Shown here: piece by piece, positions 29,494 to 40,238 of the stretch | How positions within the stretch are numbered: the stretch's first letter is position 1 | Layout: the number at the start of each line of letters is the position of its first letter | From: Myxococcales bacterium | GTDB taxonomy: Bacteria > Myxococcota_A > Polyangia > Nannocystales > Nannocystaceae | Direction: 5' to 3' | Assembly (NCBI GenBank): GCA_020633295.1 | Contig: JACKDW010000004.1 | Coordinates: 372,001-436,000, forward strand | Length of the DNA stretch: 64,000 bases | Notes under the pieces: generated by a model | Databases searched by the model: none | What the model was told of the DNA's origin: nothing | Seen by the model: only the letters and a program-made list of their open reading frames with translations | Program-made: the position numbers and the translations under genes

Positions 29494-31329
29494 ATGCGAA
29501 CCCTCGCGCGCACCGGTCCCCTCGCGCTCGCGCTCACCCTCGCCGGGGCCGCCCCGGCCGGCGCGGTCGAGCTCGAGCTGATCACCGAGTCCTCGCCGCA
29601 CCCCGGCATCACGCTGCAGTCGTACCGGGCCAGCGACCCCGGCGCGGACGTCTGGGTCACGCGCGTGGACCTGTGCGCGCCGGGCGTCGAGCTCCGCTCG
29701 ACGCGTGCGCCCTCGTCGCTGCAGAGCGCCAAGAGCTGGGCCCAGGACAACGCGCTGCACGCCGCGGTCAACGGCGACTTCTACAAGACCGGCCCCATCC
29801 GCGTGTACGGCCGCGCCATCGGCGAGGGCGTCCCCTGGCCGATCGAGCAGACCGGCGTCGACCCGGACTACGCGTCCGAGTGGTACTACAAGAAGTACGG
29901 CTACCTCGCGTTCGGGCACGACCGCGTGGACTACCACCACTCCAAGTGGGTCACGCAGCACCCCGAGCTGTTCACGCTCGACGGCGGCTGGGCGGGCGAG
30001 ACCGTCGCCGCCGAGCCGCCCCGCGGCACGCTCGCGCTCGTCAGCGGGTTCTCGCAGCTCGTCGTCGAGGGCGACGTGATCACCTGCGTCACGCCGACCG
30101 ACGACAGCTGCTTCCCCGATCGCAGTGACATGCGTCAGCGTCACCCGCGGACCGCGATGGGGCTGACCGAGGATCGCGAGACGCTGCTGCTCGCGGTCGT
30201 CGACGGGCGCACGCCGCAGAACAGCGGCATGTACGGGGCCGAGCTCGCCGCGCTCATGGGCCAGCTCGGCGCCCACGTGGCCTTCAACCTCGACGGCGGC
30301 GGCTCGAGCCAGATGTGGGTCGCGGGCGAGGGCACCGTCAACGACGCCGACGGCAACAACAACGGCAACGGGGTGCGCGCGGTCGCCAATCACCTCGGCG
30401 TCTACGCGGGCGGCGAGGGGCGCCCGGCGCACTGCGTCAGCGCCGAGCCGTGCCAGCTGATCCCGCCGCCCGGCGCCACGCTCGACGACCTCGGCCCCTG
30501 CTTCGGCGCCTACGGCCCGCCGGAGTACTGGCGCGCCGAGCCGGTCGGCTTCGACGAGCACCTGCGCTGGACCAACGCGTTTCAGTCGCCGCTGCAGAGC
30601 AACTGGGCCTGGTGGCGGCTCGAGTTCGCGGAGGCCGGCGACTACGCGCTCGAGTACCTCGCCGACCCGGACTTCTCGGTCCACGACGCCGTGACCTACG
30701 TGGTCGTCGCCGACGACGTCGAGGAGCTGATCGTCGAGGATCAGGGCGCGGCGAGCGACTGGCGCGCGCTGGGCACCTTTCACTTCGCGGCGGGCGGCGA
30801 CCAGTACGTCGCCGTGCTCGACAACAACGCCGGGCCCGTCGCCGCCGATCAACACATCACCGCCGACGCCGTGCGCGTGACCCGGGTGGGCTCGTACTGC
30901 GGCGACCACGTGTGCGACCCGGGCGAGTCGTGCAGCAGCTGCGCCGCCGACTGCCCGCCGCTCGAGGAGCTGCCGGGTAACGGGCTCGACGACGACTGCG
31001 ACGGCGACGTCGACGAGCCGCCAGACGCGTCCACGAGCGACAGCGACACGAGCGACACAGACGACTCGGACAGCTCGGGCGGATCCGACAGCGACGGAGC
31101 GACCTCCGCGCCCGCGACGGACGCGGGCGGCGAGACGGGCGACGCCTCGGCGAGCGCTGGGTCGGGCAGCGACTCCGACGCGGGCGGCGAGCTCGACGAG
31201 CCGGGCGGCGCTTGCAGCTGTCGCGCCGACGGCGGTCAGGCCGGCGGCGTCGCGCCGCTGCTGCTCGCGATCGCGGCCTGGCCCAGGCGACGTCGACGCC
31301 CGAGCCCACGTCGCGCGCGGCGCTCGTAG
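29494..31329 (+). CDS. phosphodiester glycosidase (NAGPA-like) MYXO-CTERM protein
   Basis: 611 residues. Signal MRTLARTGPLALALTLAGA. Residues about 60-310 match the phosphodiester glycosidase family: NGDFYKTG, RTAMGLTEDRETLLLAVVDG and the hallmark FNLDGGGSSQMW. A beta-sandwich (WAWWRLEFAEAGDYALEYLA, golvesin/CBM-like) follows. Then come a Cys-rich stretch CGDHVCDPGESCSSC and an Asp-rich MopE-like calcium motif (NGLDDDCDGDVDE). After an SDSD linker the protein ends with a MYXO-CTERM tail (CSCRADGG, TM helix, RRRRR). Probably cleaves sugar phosphodiesters at the cell surface and is sorted by the myxosortase pathway (family knowledge plus inference). Confidence 0.9.
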   Translation: MRTLARTGPLALALTLAGAAPAGAVELELITESSPHPGITLQSYRASDPGADVWVTRVDLCAPGVELRSTRAPSSLQSAKSWAQDNALHAAVNGDFYKTGPIRVYGRAIGEGVPWPIEQTGVDPDYASEWYYKKYGYLAFGHDRVDYHHSKWVTQHPELFTLDGGWAGETVAAEPPRGTLALVSGFSQLVVEGDVITCVTPTDDSCFPDRSDMRQRHPRTAMGLTEDRETLLLAVVDGRTPQNSGMYGAELAALMGQLGAHVAFNLDGGGSSQMWVAGEGTVNDADGNNNGNGVRAVANHLGVYAGGEGRPAHCVSAEPCQLIPPPGATLDDLGPCFGAYGPPEYWRAEPVGFDEHLRWTNAFQSPLQSNWAWWRLEFAEAGDYALEYLADPDFSVHDAVTYVVVADDVEELIVEDQGAASDWRALGTFHFAAGGDQYVAVLDNNAGPVAADQHITADAVRVTRVGSYCGDHVCDPGESCSSCAADCPPLEELPGNGLDDDCDGDVDEPPDASTSDSDTSDTDDSDSSGGSDSDGATSAPATDAGGETGDASASAGSGSDSDAGGELDEPGGACSCRADGGQAGGVAPLLLAIAAWPRRRRRPSPRRARRS

Positions 31330-31330
31330 C

Positions 31331-32023
<693 letters not shown>

Positions 32024-32061
32024 GGAGCCTCCTGGTGGGAAATCGCCGCCACGGTACCAAA

Positions 32062-32077
32062 ATGTTTGAAGAGACAT
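32062..32077. promoter_or_regulatory. dispersed 16-bp palindrome upstream of a MYXO-CTERM gene
   Basis: ATGTTT-GAAG-AGACAT, five of six arm pairs complementary, 38 bases before ATG 32023 in an AT-rich patch. Confidence 0.6.
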
Positions 32078-32368
32078 ACTTCCTAACCCCGTTCACGGGC
32101 GCGGGCGCGCGCGCTCTCCCTGCGCGCGTGGTCCCGCGCTCGATCGCGTGCGCCTCGCGTCGACCGGGAGGCCGGGAGGCTCGGCTCGCCCGCGCCGCGC
32201 TCTCGAGGTCGCGGTCGTCGGCGACGGACGCGGCGCGTCGCCGCCTCCGCGCGACGGCCCGCGACGCTCCCATCGCGCGCGCGGCCCGTGTGCTCCGTCC
32301 GAGAACGCGAAATTCTCCGCGTCCCCGCGCGTACCGAGCTCGCTTATCATCGGCCCCCGGAGCAACCA

Positions 32369-33562
32369 ATGAGACGCAGAAGCCGCCGCGCGCTCGCGCT
32401 TACCTGTACGATCGGACTCATCGCTTCCGCGCGCCCGAGCGACGCGCGCGCCTGCGGGGCGATGGTGTTCCCCGACCACGTCGAGCGCGTGGGCGGCATG
32501 AGCCGCCAGGAGCTGCTCGTCGACTTCCAGGAGTCGAGCACGGTGCTGACGGTGTCGGCCGGCTTCGTCGACGCCAGCGGCGAGCTCGCGTTCCTGCTGC
32601 CGCTCGCGTCGCTCCCCGACCCCATCGTCGACGGGGATCCCGAGCTGTTCGCCGCGCTCGACGGCCGCATGGCGCCGCGGATCTACATCTCGGATCCCGA
32701 CGAGGACTCGAGCGGCGGCGGCGGCATCGGCTGCGCGAAGGCGGGCGCGCTCGACGGCGGCGGCGGCGATCGGGGCAACGGCGCCGGCGAGGTGCTCGTG
32801 CTCGATCGCGGCGAGACCGACACGTACACCTACGTGATCGTCGGCGGCGACAGCGAGATGACGATCGTCGAGTGGCTCGGCGACAACGGCTTCGCGCTGC
32901 CCGCGGACTTCGCCGCGGCGATCGACAGCTACGCGGCCGACGGGTGGTACTTCCTCGCCGCCAAGGTCAAGCCCGACGCGGCGAGCGGCGCGCTGGCCCC
33001 CCTCGAGCTGAGCTTCCCGGCGGCGCCGCCCGAGACCTTCTCGATCCCGCTGGGCGTCGCGGCGTACTCGCTGCCCGCCGGCGAGGACCTCGACGTGACG
33101 CTCTACGTCAACGCGGCCGGCGGGATGCAGCCGGCGAGCGCCGAGGTGACGAGCGTCGACGCCAACGCGCTCGTCGCCGTGACCGCGAGCGAGAGCAATT
33201 ACAAGGAGCTGTTCGCCGAGGCCGCGGCCGGCGGCGCGTGGGTCCGCGAGTTCAACTTCGCCGGCGCGTACTACAGCGAGGACGAGCTCTCGAGCGCCCT
33301 CACGCTCGAGCAGGACGCGCTGCTGCAGGCGCTGGCCGGCGACAGCCGCAGCCTCACCCGCTACCGCGCGTCGCTGGCGAGCGCCGAGCTCCGCGACGTG
33401 ACCTTCGCGCCAGCCGCGGACAACAGCGCGCTCGACTCGACCTACTGGCTCGAGGCGCCCGCCGAGGACGAGGAGGGCTGCCGCGTGACGGAGGTGCGGG
33501 GCGCCTCGCTGCTGGCGCTGCTGCTCGTGCTCGCGTGGCCGCGCCGGCGAAGGCGGTCCTGA
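32369..33562 (+). CDS. DUF2330-type secreted protein with MYXO-CTERM tail
   Basis: 397 residues; ATG 32369 follows GGAG. Signal peptide, then CGAMVFPDHVERVGGMSRQE, the usual opening of DUF2330 proteins (FxLPxxxxPxxV is seen as LAFLLPLASLPDPIV). The domain runs to about residue 350. The tail EEGCRVTEVRGASLLALLLVLAWPRRRRR fits MYXO-CTERM. DUF2330 function is unknown; proteins are secreted and common in myxobacteria and actinobacteria. Confidence 0.88.
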   Translation: MRRRSRRALALTCTIGLIASARPSDARACGAMVFPDHVERVGGMSRQELLVDFQESSTVLTVSAGFVDASGELAFLLPLASLPDPIVDGDPELFAALDGRMAPRIYISDPDEDSSGGGGIGCAKAGALDGGGGDRGNGAGEVLVLDRGETDTYTYVIVGGDSEMTIVEWLGDNGFALPADFAAAIDSYAADGWYFLAAKVKPDAASGALAPLELSFPAAPPETFSIPLGVAAYSLPAGEDLDVTLYVNAAGGMQPASAEVTSVDANALVAVTASESNYKELFAEAAAGGAWVREFNFAGAYYSEDELSSALTLEQDALLQALAGDSRSLTRYRASLASAELRDVTFAPAADNSALDSTYWLEAPAEDEEGCRVTEVRGASLLALLLVLAWPRRRRRS

Positions 33563-34124
33563 GCCGCACGCCGCCGCGCGGGCCTTGGGAGACCCGCTAC
33601 GGCCGCTACGGCCGCTCGAGCCGCGCGACGCCGAGTCGGAGCTGACGCGTCCTCGGGCGCCGCTCGCGAGCGTCGCTGGGCCGCCGCGCGCCGAGCCGGT
33701 CGTCGAGGTTCAGGCGAGGCCCGCCGAGCGCGACCTGTCCACGGCCTCCCTGCGACCGACCCTCCGGCGGCACGAGGGCGTTCGCCTCCTCGACGTCGCG
33801 GCCGCCGACGGCGTGGGCTCGCGCGGCATCTTTGACCCGACGCCGTGGCAGCGCGACGACGAGCAGCTCGGCGCGCACCTGTCGGAGACCTACGGATCGA
33901 CTCGCAGGCCCAGGCCCTGTGGTCAGGCCGACGCGAGACGAGTCGCGGGCGCACGAAAACAGCCCTCGCGCACGCTGACTGCGGAGACATGCGCGAAGTC
34001 GACCACGTCGAGCTCGGGACGCGTCGACCCGCGATGAGCAATCCGTGATCGCGGCGGCCGAGGCCGTGATCCTGATGATTTCTTCGCTACGCTGCTCGGG
34101 CGGCTGCACGCCGCGGTGAGAGAC
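33563..34124. other. intergenic, possible decayed coding sequence
   Basis: About 560 bases. One plus-strand frame (33585-34037) has a coherent-looking middle (HEGVRLLDVAAADGVGSRGI, FDPTPWQRDDEQLGAHLSET) but Arg/Pro-rich noise on both sides and no ribosome site. I read it as a possible gene remnant without recognisable family. Confidence 0.35.
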
Positions 34125-35882
34125 ATGACGCCGTCGTCCATCCGCCCCCTGGTCGCGAGTGTGACGCTCGCGCTCGCGGGCGCGTGCGCGGCCAAGGAGT
34201 CGGCGCGCTCGCGCGGCGCGGTCCCGGACGCGACCCCGGCGCAGCGCGGCGACCCGCCCCTGGCGAAACGCGTCGAGCCGCCGGCGCCCGACTCGAGCGA
34301 GCCCCCGGACGACGAACGCCTGAGCGATGACACCCTGGCCGTCGACCTCGAGGTGTCGCCGCTCACGCTGACGCCCGCGCTCCTGCGCGACGGGCCGCTT
34401 CACCTCATGCCGCGCAGCGGCGGCGCGTCGCTGGTCGTCGACGGCGACCCGAGACCGCTCACGCTCGACGTCGACGCGCTCGCGCGCGGTCACAGCGACG
34501 CCTCCGCGATCCGCCGGGCCGACACCGACGAGTTCATTCCGATCGCGCTCGCCGAGTTCCCGGACGGCGGCGCCTTGCTCTCGTCGCTGCTTCGGCTCCC
34601 CCGCACCGGCGCCCACGACGAGGTCGTCTACCGGCGACTCGACGGCCGCTGGCGCGAGCAGCCCCAAAGCGACCCGACGGTGGTCGAGCACTACCTATCC
34701 TTCGTCGCGCGCGACGGCGCCGTCTTCGGCCTCCGCTTCGTCTCGGCGCGCCAGGAGACCCCGGGCGGCGACGCGACGGCGGGCGACGCGGCCCGCGAGC
34801 CGCGGGTGAAGCAGCCGCGCGGCTTCGCGCGGGTCGCCGGGGCCACGACCGCGAAGACGCCGGAGGTCCCGCCCGAGTGGCTGCTGCTGTCGGCGGTGTC
34901 GAGCGACGACGGGACCATCCACGGGATCGGGCGGCCGCACGAGACGAGCGGCGAGCGCCAGCATCCGGCGGGGTCGTGGCGCATTTTTGAGTGGCCAAAT
35001 GGACAGGTCGATCCCGTGTTGAGCCCGCTGCCTGGCGCCCGCGACGACGAGGAATTCAACTGGGCCTCGCTCTCCCATGGCGGCGGCTCGCCGCTCCTCT
35101 TCGGCAGCGGCGGCTACCTCGCGGAGCTCGGCGAGCACGGCTGGCGTCGGGTGGACGTGCCGCGGCTCAACGAGCGCGAGCGCGGGAGCATCACCGCCGG
35201 GTTGAGGACGCCCGCGGGGGATCTGTGGATCGCGCTCGCCCGTCGCGGCGACGAGGCGCTGCTCCACCGCCCGCCCGGCGCGGATTGGACCCGCGTGCAG
35301 CTCCCCGAGCTGACCGACGAGTCACCCCGCTGGAGCTACGCCGACCCAGGCTGGATCGAGATCGTGGTCGGCGCCGACGCGCCGCGGGTCGACGCGATCG
35401 CGTGGGCGAACGGGCGCGTTTGGATCGCGCTCGATTACGGGCTCATGCACGACCTGTGGGATAACTTCGTGGGGCTTCAGCGCGAGGCGCTCGTCGTCAC
35501 GGGTCCTCTCACGCGCGCGCCGCTCGTGTTGCCGCCGCTCGACGAGCGCTGGTACAAGCGCGCCCTCGCCACGCGCCCTGGGCGTGCGTGCGAGCTGCGC
35601 TCGGTCGTCCTCGGTCGCCATGACCAGGAGGCCATATTGACCAAGCGGAGCCGCGCCGGGCTGCTCGCGCTGGTCGAGGAGCTCGATGGCTACCCGATCC
35701 TGGTCTACATCGGCGCGCGTTCGGGACGACGCGAGCTCGTGCTGCAGTTCTCGAGCAACTCGCCCGAGACGACTCGAGCGGTCATGCGCCGGCTTCGCGC
35801 GCTGTTCGGGCAGAGCCTGACCAGCGACTGTCGCCCCCGCAGGTTCGTCCGGGTCGTGGCGAAGATCGGCGCCCCGGTCTGA
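34125..35882 (+). CDS. large lipoprotein of unknown function, beta-propeller-like middle
   Basis: 585 residues from ATG 34125 (GTG 34116 is also possible). MTPSSIRPLVASVTLALAGAC ends in a lipobox. A Pro/Asp-rich linker is followed by repeats suggestive of propeller blades or sensor folds (WRIFEWPNGQVDPVLSPLPG, GGYLAELGEHGWRRVDVP, TPAGDLWIALARRGDEALLH, IAWANGRVWIALDYGL). The C-terminus (LLALVEELDGYPILVYIGAR, ETTRAVMRRLRALFGQ) looks like a separate small alpha/beta domain. Codons at 34983-35006 and 35630-35645 are AT-shifted and form palindrome-like sites. Confidence 0.75.
   Translation: MTPSSIRPLVASVTLALAGACAAKESARSRGAVPDATPAQRGDPPLAKRVEPPAPDSSEPPDDERLSDDTLAVDLEVSPLTLTPALLRDGPLHLMPRSGGASLVVDGDPRPLTLDVDALARGHSDASAIRRADTDEFIPIALAEFPDGGALLSSLLRLPRTGAHDEVVYRRLDGRWREQPQSDPTVVEHYLSFVARDGAVFGLRFVSARQETPGGDATAGDAAREPRVKQPRGFARVAGATTAKTPEVPPEWLLLSAVSSDDGTIHGIGRPHETSGERQHPAGSWRIFEWPNGQVDPVLSPLPGARDDEEFNWASLSHGGGSPLLFGSGGYLAELGEHGWRRVDVPRLNERERGSITAGLRTPAGDLWIALARRGDEALLHRPPGADWTRVQLPELTDESPRWSYADPGWIEIVVGADAPRVDAIAWANGRVWIALDYGLMHDLWDNFVGLQREALVVTGPLTRAPLVLPPLDERWYKRALATRPGRACELRSVVLGRHDQEAILTKRSRAGLLALVEELDGYPILVYIGARSGRRELVLQFSSNSPETTRAVMRRLRALFGQSLTSDCRPRRFVRVVAKIGAPV
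35630..35645. repeat. dispersed 16-bp palindrome inside the large lipoprotein gene
   Basis: ATGACC-AGGA-GGCCAT, five of six arm pairs complementary; reads HDQEAILT with the unusual codons ATA TTG just after it. Confidence 0.5.
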
Positions 35883-35884
35883 GA

Positions 35885-36200
35885 GCTCCCCGATCCGGGT
35901 GGCGATGAACGGGCGCCCGAACGCGAGCAGCTCGGCTCGACCCGCAGCGAGCTCGGCGTCCCCGCGGTCGAGGTCGTATCCGCCCGCGAGGATGAGCGCG
36001 CCCGCGAACGCCTCGCGGATCCGGTCCTTCACGATCGCGGGAGCGGGCGGCATGCCCATCGACGAGGGGTCGACGACGTGCGTGTAGGCGAGCCCCAGCG
36101 CTGACAGCTCGCTGGCGAGTCGCTCGTGGAGCTGCACCGCGTCATCGTCATCGGAGCGGAGCCCGCCGCCGCTGCTGAACGGCGACACGCGGATGAGGTG
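35885..36200 (-). pseudogene. remnant of an old yellow enzyme (NADH:flavin oxidoreductase)
   Basis: A minus-strand frame reads LIRVSPFSSGGGLRSDDDD, LASELSALGLAYTHVVDPSS, AFAGALILAGGYDLDRGDAE, ELLAFGRPFIATRIGELSDR, the C-terminal barrel strands of OYE-family enzymes (RxSPF, YxHV, GGY, AFGRPFI). The upstream part of the family (FMN-binding N-terminus, HxxN, SxSxR region) is missing or scrambled above 36200. Downstream the frame runs into the oppositely oriented lipoprotein gene without its normal end. A gene fragment truncated on both sides. Confidence 0.65.
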
Positions 36201-36407
36201 ACGCTCGCAGCGCCAGCGCCCGGTAGACCCGATCGCGCGCGGTCGATGTCGCGGAGTGCGAAGTACGCTGCGCGCCTCGTTCGTGGGGTCATGAGCCCCA
36301 GGTGGGGGCTGGCGGACGCAGTCGCTTCGATCCGCGCCGAGCGGCCGCGCGAGCTCGCCGAAACGGCGTTGCGTTGGCCGCTCAGCGCGCGATGCTGGAT
36401 CATGACA

Positions 36408-36447
36408 TGTTCATATACCCATGTCTTATTAGACATACAAATGAACA
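36408..36447. promoter_or_regulatory. nested palindrome upstream of the globin/P-domain lipoprotein
   Basis: Inner perfect palindrome ATGTCT-TATT-AGACAT (36421-36436) enclosed by a perfect 7-base inverted repeat, TGTTCAT (36408) and ATGAACA (36441). Very AT-rich for this genome and 39 bases before the start ATG 36486. The inner unit is the best intergenic match to the dispersed motif. Confidence 0.7.
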
Positions 36448-36485
36448 GCGCCAGAGTAGACTGTCGTGAACTCAGGGGAGTTTTC

Positions 36486-38249
<1,764 letters not shown>

Positions 38250-38350
38250 CGCGAGCGACCACGGGCGCGACGCCGCGGGACCTCCGGGTCGCGCGGCGTC
38301 GTCGCGATCGCGGCGCTCCGTCGCCGATCCCTCGCCGCCGGCGCGCGCGC

Positions 38351-40081
38351 TCAGGCCTCGGGCGCCGGGTCGCGGTTGTTGTGGATCAGCGGGCCGTCCT
38401 CGGGCGTCTCGAGCCGCAGGCGGTGCTTGCTCTCGTCGCGCGCGGCCTTGACCCAGCCCTCCTCGATCAGCACCTCGAGCGCCGTGTAGGCCTGGGCGAT
38501 GATGCGCGGGACCTCGCGCGCGCCGAAGCGCCGCGCGAGCACGCTCGAGAGCGCCTGGATCAGCGGCACGAGGTCGCGGAAGCGGCCCAGGTGCTGCACG
38601 ACCAGGCCGATCATCCCCGACAGCACGAGCGTGCGGCCGCCCCGGCGGAAGCTGTCGACGGCGACGATCGTGCCCTGCCGGAACACCGGGACCTTGATCC
38701 GCTCGGCGCCCGCGAGGTCGAGCTGGAACACGTTGTACTCGGACAGCCGCCACTCGGCGGGCTCGGCCGTGAAGCGCTGCGTGACCTGCTTGACCGCCTG
38801 CAGGTCGAGGCCGCCGAGCCCGATGAAGCCGATCGCCTCGCTGGTGAAGCCGCCGCGCGCGAGCCAGTCCCAGGCCTGCTCGGCGGTCAGCGTGAGCCCG
38901 GCGTCCCGCGCGATGCTCTGACAGTGCTCCTGGAGGTCTGAGAACTGCGCGTTCGCGGCGTACCAGAAGTCGGCGAAGCGGATGTGCTGCTCGATCCGCG
39001 CGCGCTGGTTGCGGTCGTAGTGGCGCTTGAGCCAGGTCTCCTCGTGCGCGCCGGCCTCGAGCGCGAGGATCGTGTAGGCGGCCTCGCGCGCGCTCGAGTG
39101 CGCGAGCGCCATGCCGGCCGCGAGGATCGGGTCGGCGAAGCCGATCGACTCGCCGACGAGGAACCAGTTCTCGCCGACGGCGCGCGCCGACAAGAACGAC
39201 CAGTCGGTCGTCGTCTCGACGGCCCCGCGCGCGGTCGCGCCCTTGATCAGCGCGCCGATCCGCGCGTCGCTGGCGAGGCTCTCGCGGTAGAGCTCGGCCG
39301 CCGGGATCCCCCGCGCGCGGTAGTACTCGGCGGGGCAGATCAGCCCGATGCTCGTGCGCGTCGGCCCGAGCGGGATAAACCAGATCCAGCCGTGCTTCAG
39401 GCTCATCACCTGCACGCGCGTGCCCCCCACGCCGAGCTCGACGGCCCAGCTCGCGTTCTCCCAGTAGTCCCAGATCGCGATGTTCTTGAGCCGCGTCGGC
39501 ACGTCGACCGCGATCCCGAGCGCGCGCCTCAGGACGCCGACGTGACCCGACGCGTCGATGTAGTAGCGCGCGCGCAGAACCGTCCTATCGGACAGGTGGA
39601 GGGCCTCGATCGCGTCGCCGGCAGCGTCGACGCCCGTGACCGCGACGCCCTGACGCACCTCGCAGCCGAGCGCCTCCGCGTGGTCGAGCAGGATCTCGTC
39701 GTAGCGGGCGCGCTCGACCTGGAACGCGGTCTGCGTGCGCTGGCCCGCGAACTTCGCGGGCCGCGCCTGCTCCTGAAAGTTCGGCACGAAGTCGAAGTCC
39801 CACAGCTGGTCGTCACGACCCCAGCGGTAGGTCGCGCCGATCTTGATGGGGAAGCCGGCGGCCTCGACCTTGTCCCAGCAGCCCATCTCGTCGAGGATCG
39901 CGCCGATGGTCGAGAGCTGGCTCTCGCCCACGTGATCCCGGGGGAAGCGCTCGCGCTCGACGACGCGCACGCGCAGCCCGGGGTTGTACTTCCGCAGCAG
40001 CGCGCCGGCGGTCGAGCCGGCCGGGCCCCCGCCGACGATCGCCACGTCGACGCGCTCCTCGGATCGGGTGGGCTCGCGCAC
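38351..40081 (-). CDS. flavin-dependent halogenase
   Basis: 576 residues from GTG 40081. FAD motif IVGGGPAGST; FPRDHVGESQL; the phenol/pyrrole-type signature GFPIKIGATYRWG with Lys80 at the position of the catalytic lysine that relays hypohalite; the diagnostic WxWxIP as W232-I-W-F-I-P237; and FADPILAAGMALA in place of the usual DPxxSxG loop. The 576-residue length with a long C-terminal helical part fits the phenolic/free-standing halogenases. A reduced flavin supplied by a separate reductase is required in this family; none is adjacent. No biosynthetic cluster (PKS/NRPS) is visible nearby, so the substrate is open. Confidence 0.88.
   Translation of the reverse strand: MREPTRSEERVDVAIVGGGPAGSTAGALLRKYNPGLRVRVVERERFPRDHVGESQLSTIGAILDEMGCWDKVEAAGFPIKIGATYRWGRDDQLWDFDFVPNFQEQARPAKFAGQRTQTAFQVERARYDEILLDHAEALGCEVRQGVAVTGVDAAGDAIEALHLSDRTVLRARYYIDASGHVGVLRRALGIAVDVPTRLKNIAIWDYWENASWAVELGVGGTRVQVMSLKHGWIWFIPLGPTRTSIGLICPAEYYRARGIPAAELYRESLASDARIGALIKGATARGAVETTTDWSFLSARAVGENWFLVGESIGFADPILAAGMALAHSSAREAAYTILALEAGAHEETWLKRHYDRNQRARIEQHIRFADFWYAANAQFSDLQEHCQSIARDAGLTLTAEQAWDWLARGGFTSEAIGFIGLGGLDLQAVKQVTQRFTAEPAEWRLSEYNVFQLDLAGAERIKVPVFRQGTIVAVDSFRRGGRTLVLSGMIGLVVQHLGRFRDLVPLIQALSSVLARRFGAREVPRIIAQAYTALEVLIEEGWVKAARDESKHRLRLETPEDGPLIHNNRDPAPEA
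39580..39595. repeat. dispersed 16-bp palindrome inside the halogenase gene
   Basis: CCGTCC-TATC-GGACAG, five of six arm pairs complementary; coding strand codons CTG TCC GAT AGG ACG GTT, with AGG and GTT rare here. Confidence 0.55.
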
Positions 40082-40238
40082 CGTGCGATGCTACGCGACG
40101 CCGGCGCGCGGAGCGAGCCGGCGCGGCCCGCCGCTCCCACGCTGCGCCTGTACTCCGATATTGTCCGTGATTGTCCGCGCGATCTCGACCGCGCGCGGGC
40201 TGCTGCCGTCTCCGTGATGACCCGCTCGCGCTCGCCGT

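Noticed and set aside
33585..34037. 150-codon plus-strand frame
   Set aside because: Only the middle looks protein-like and no start signal is seen; kept as a possible remnant, not called a gene.
40141..40238. AT-richer stretch with TATTGTCCGTGATTGTCCG
   Set aside because: Two TTGTCCG direct repeats suggest an operator, but spacing and partner genes give no further support.
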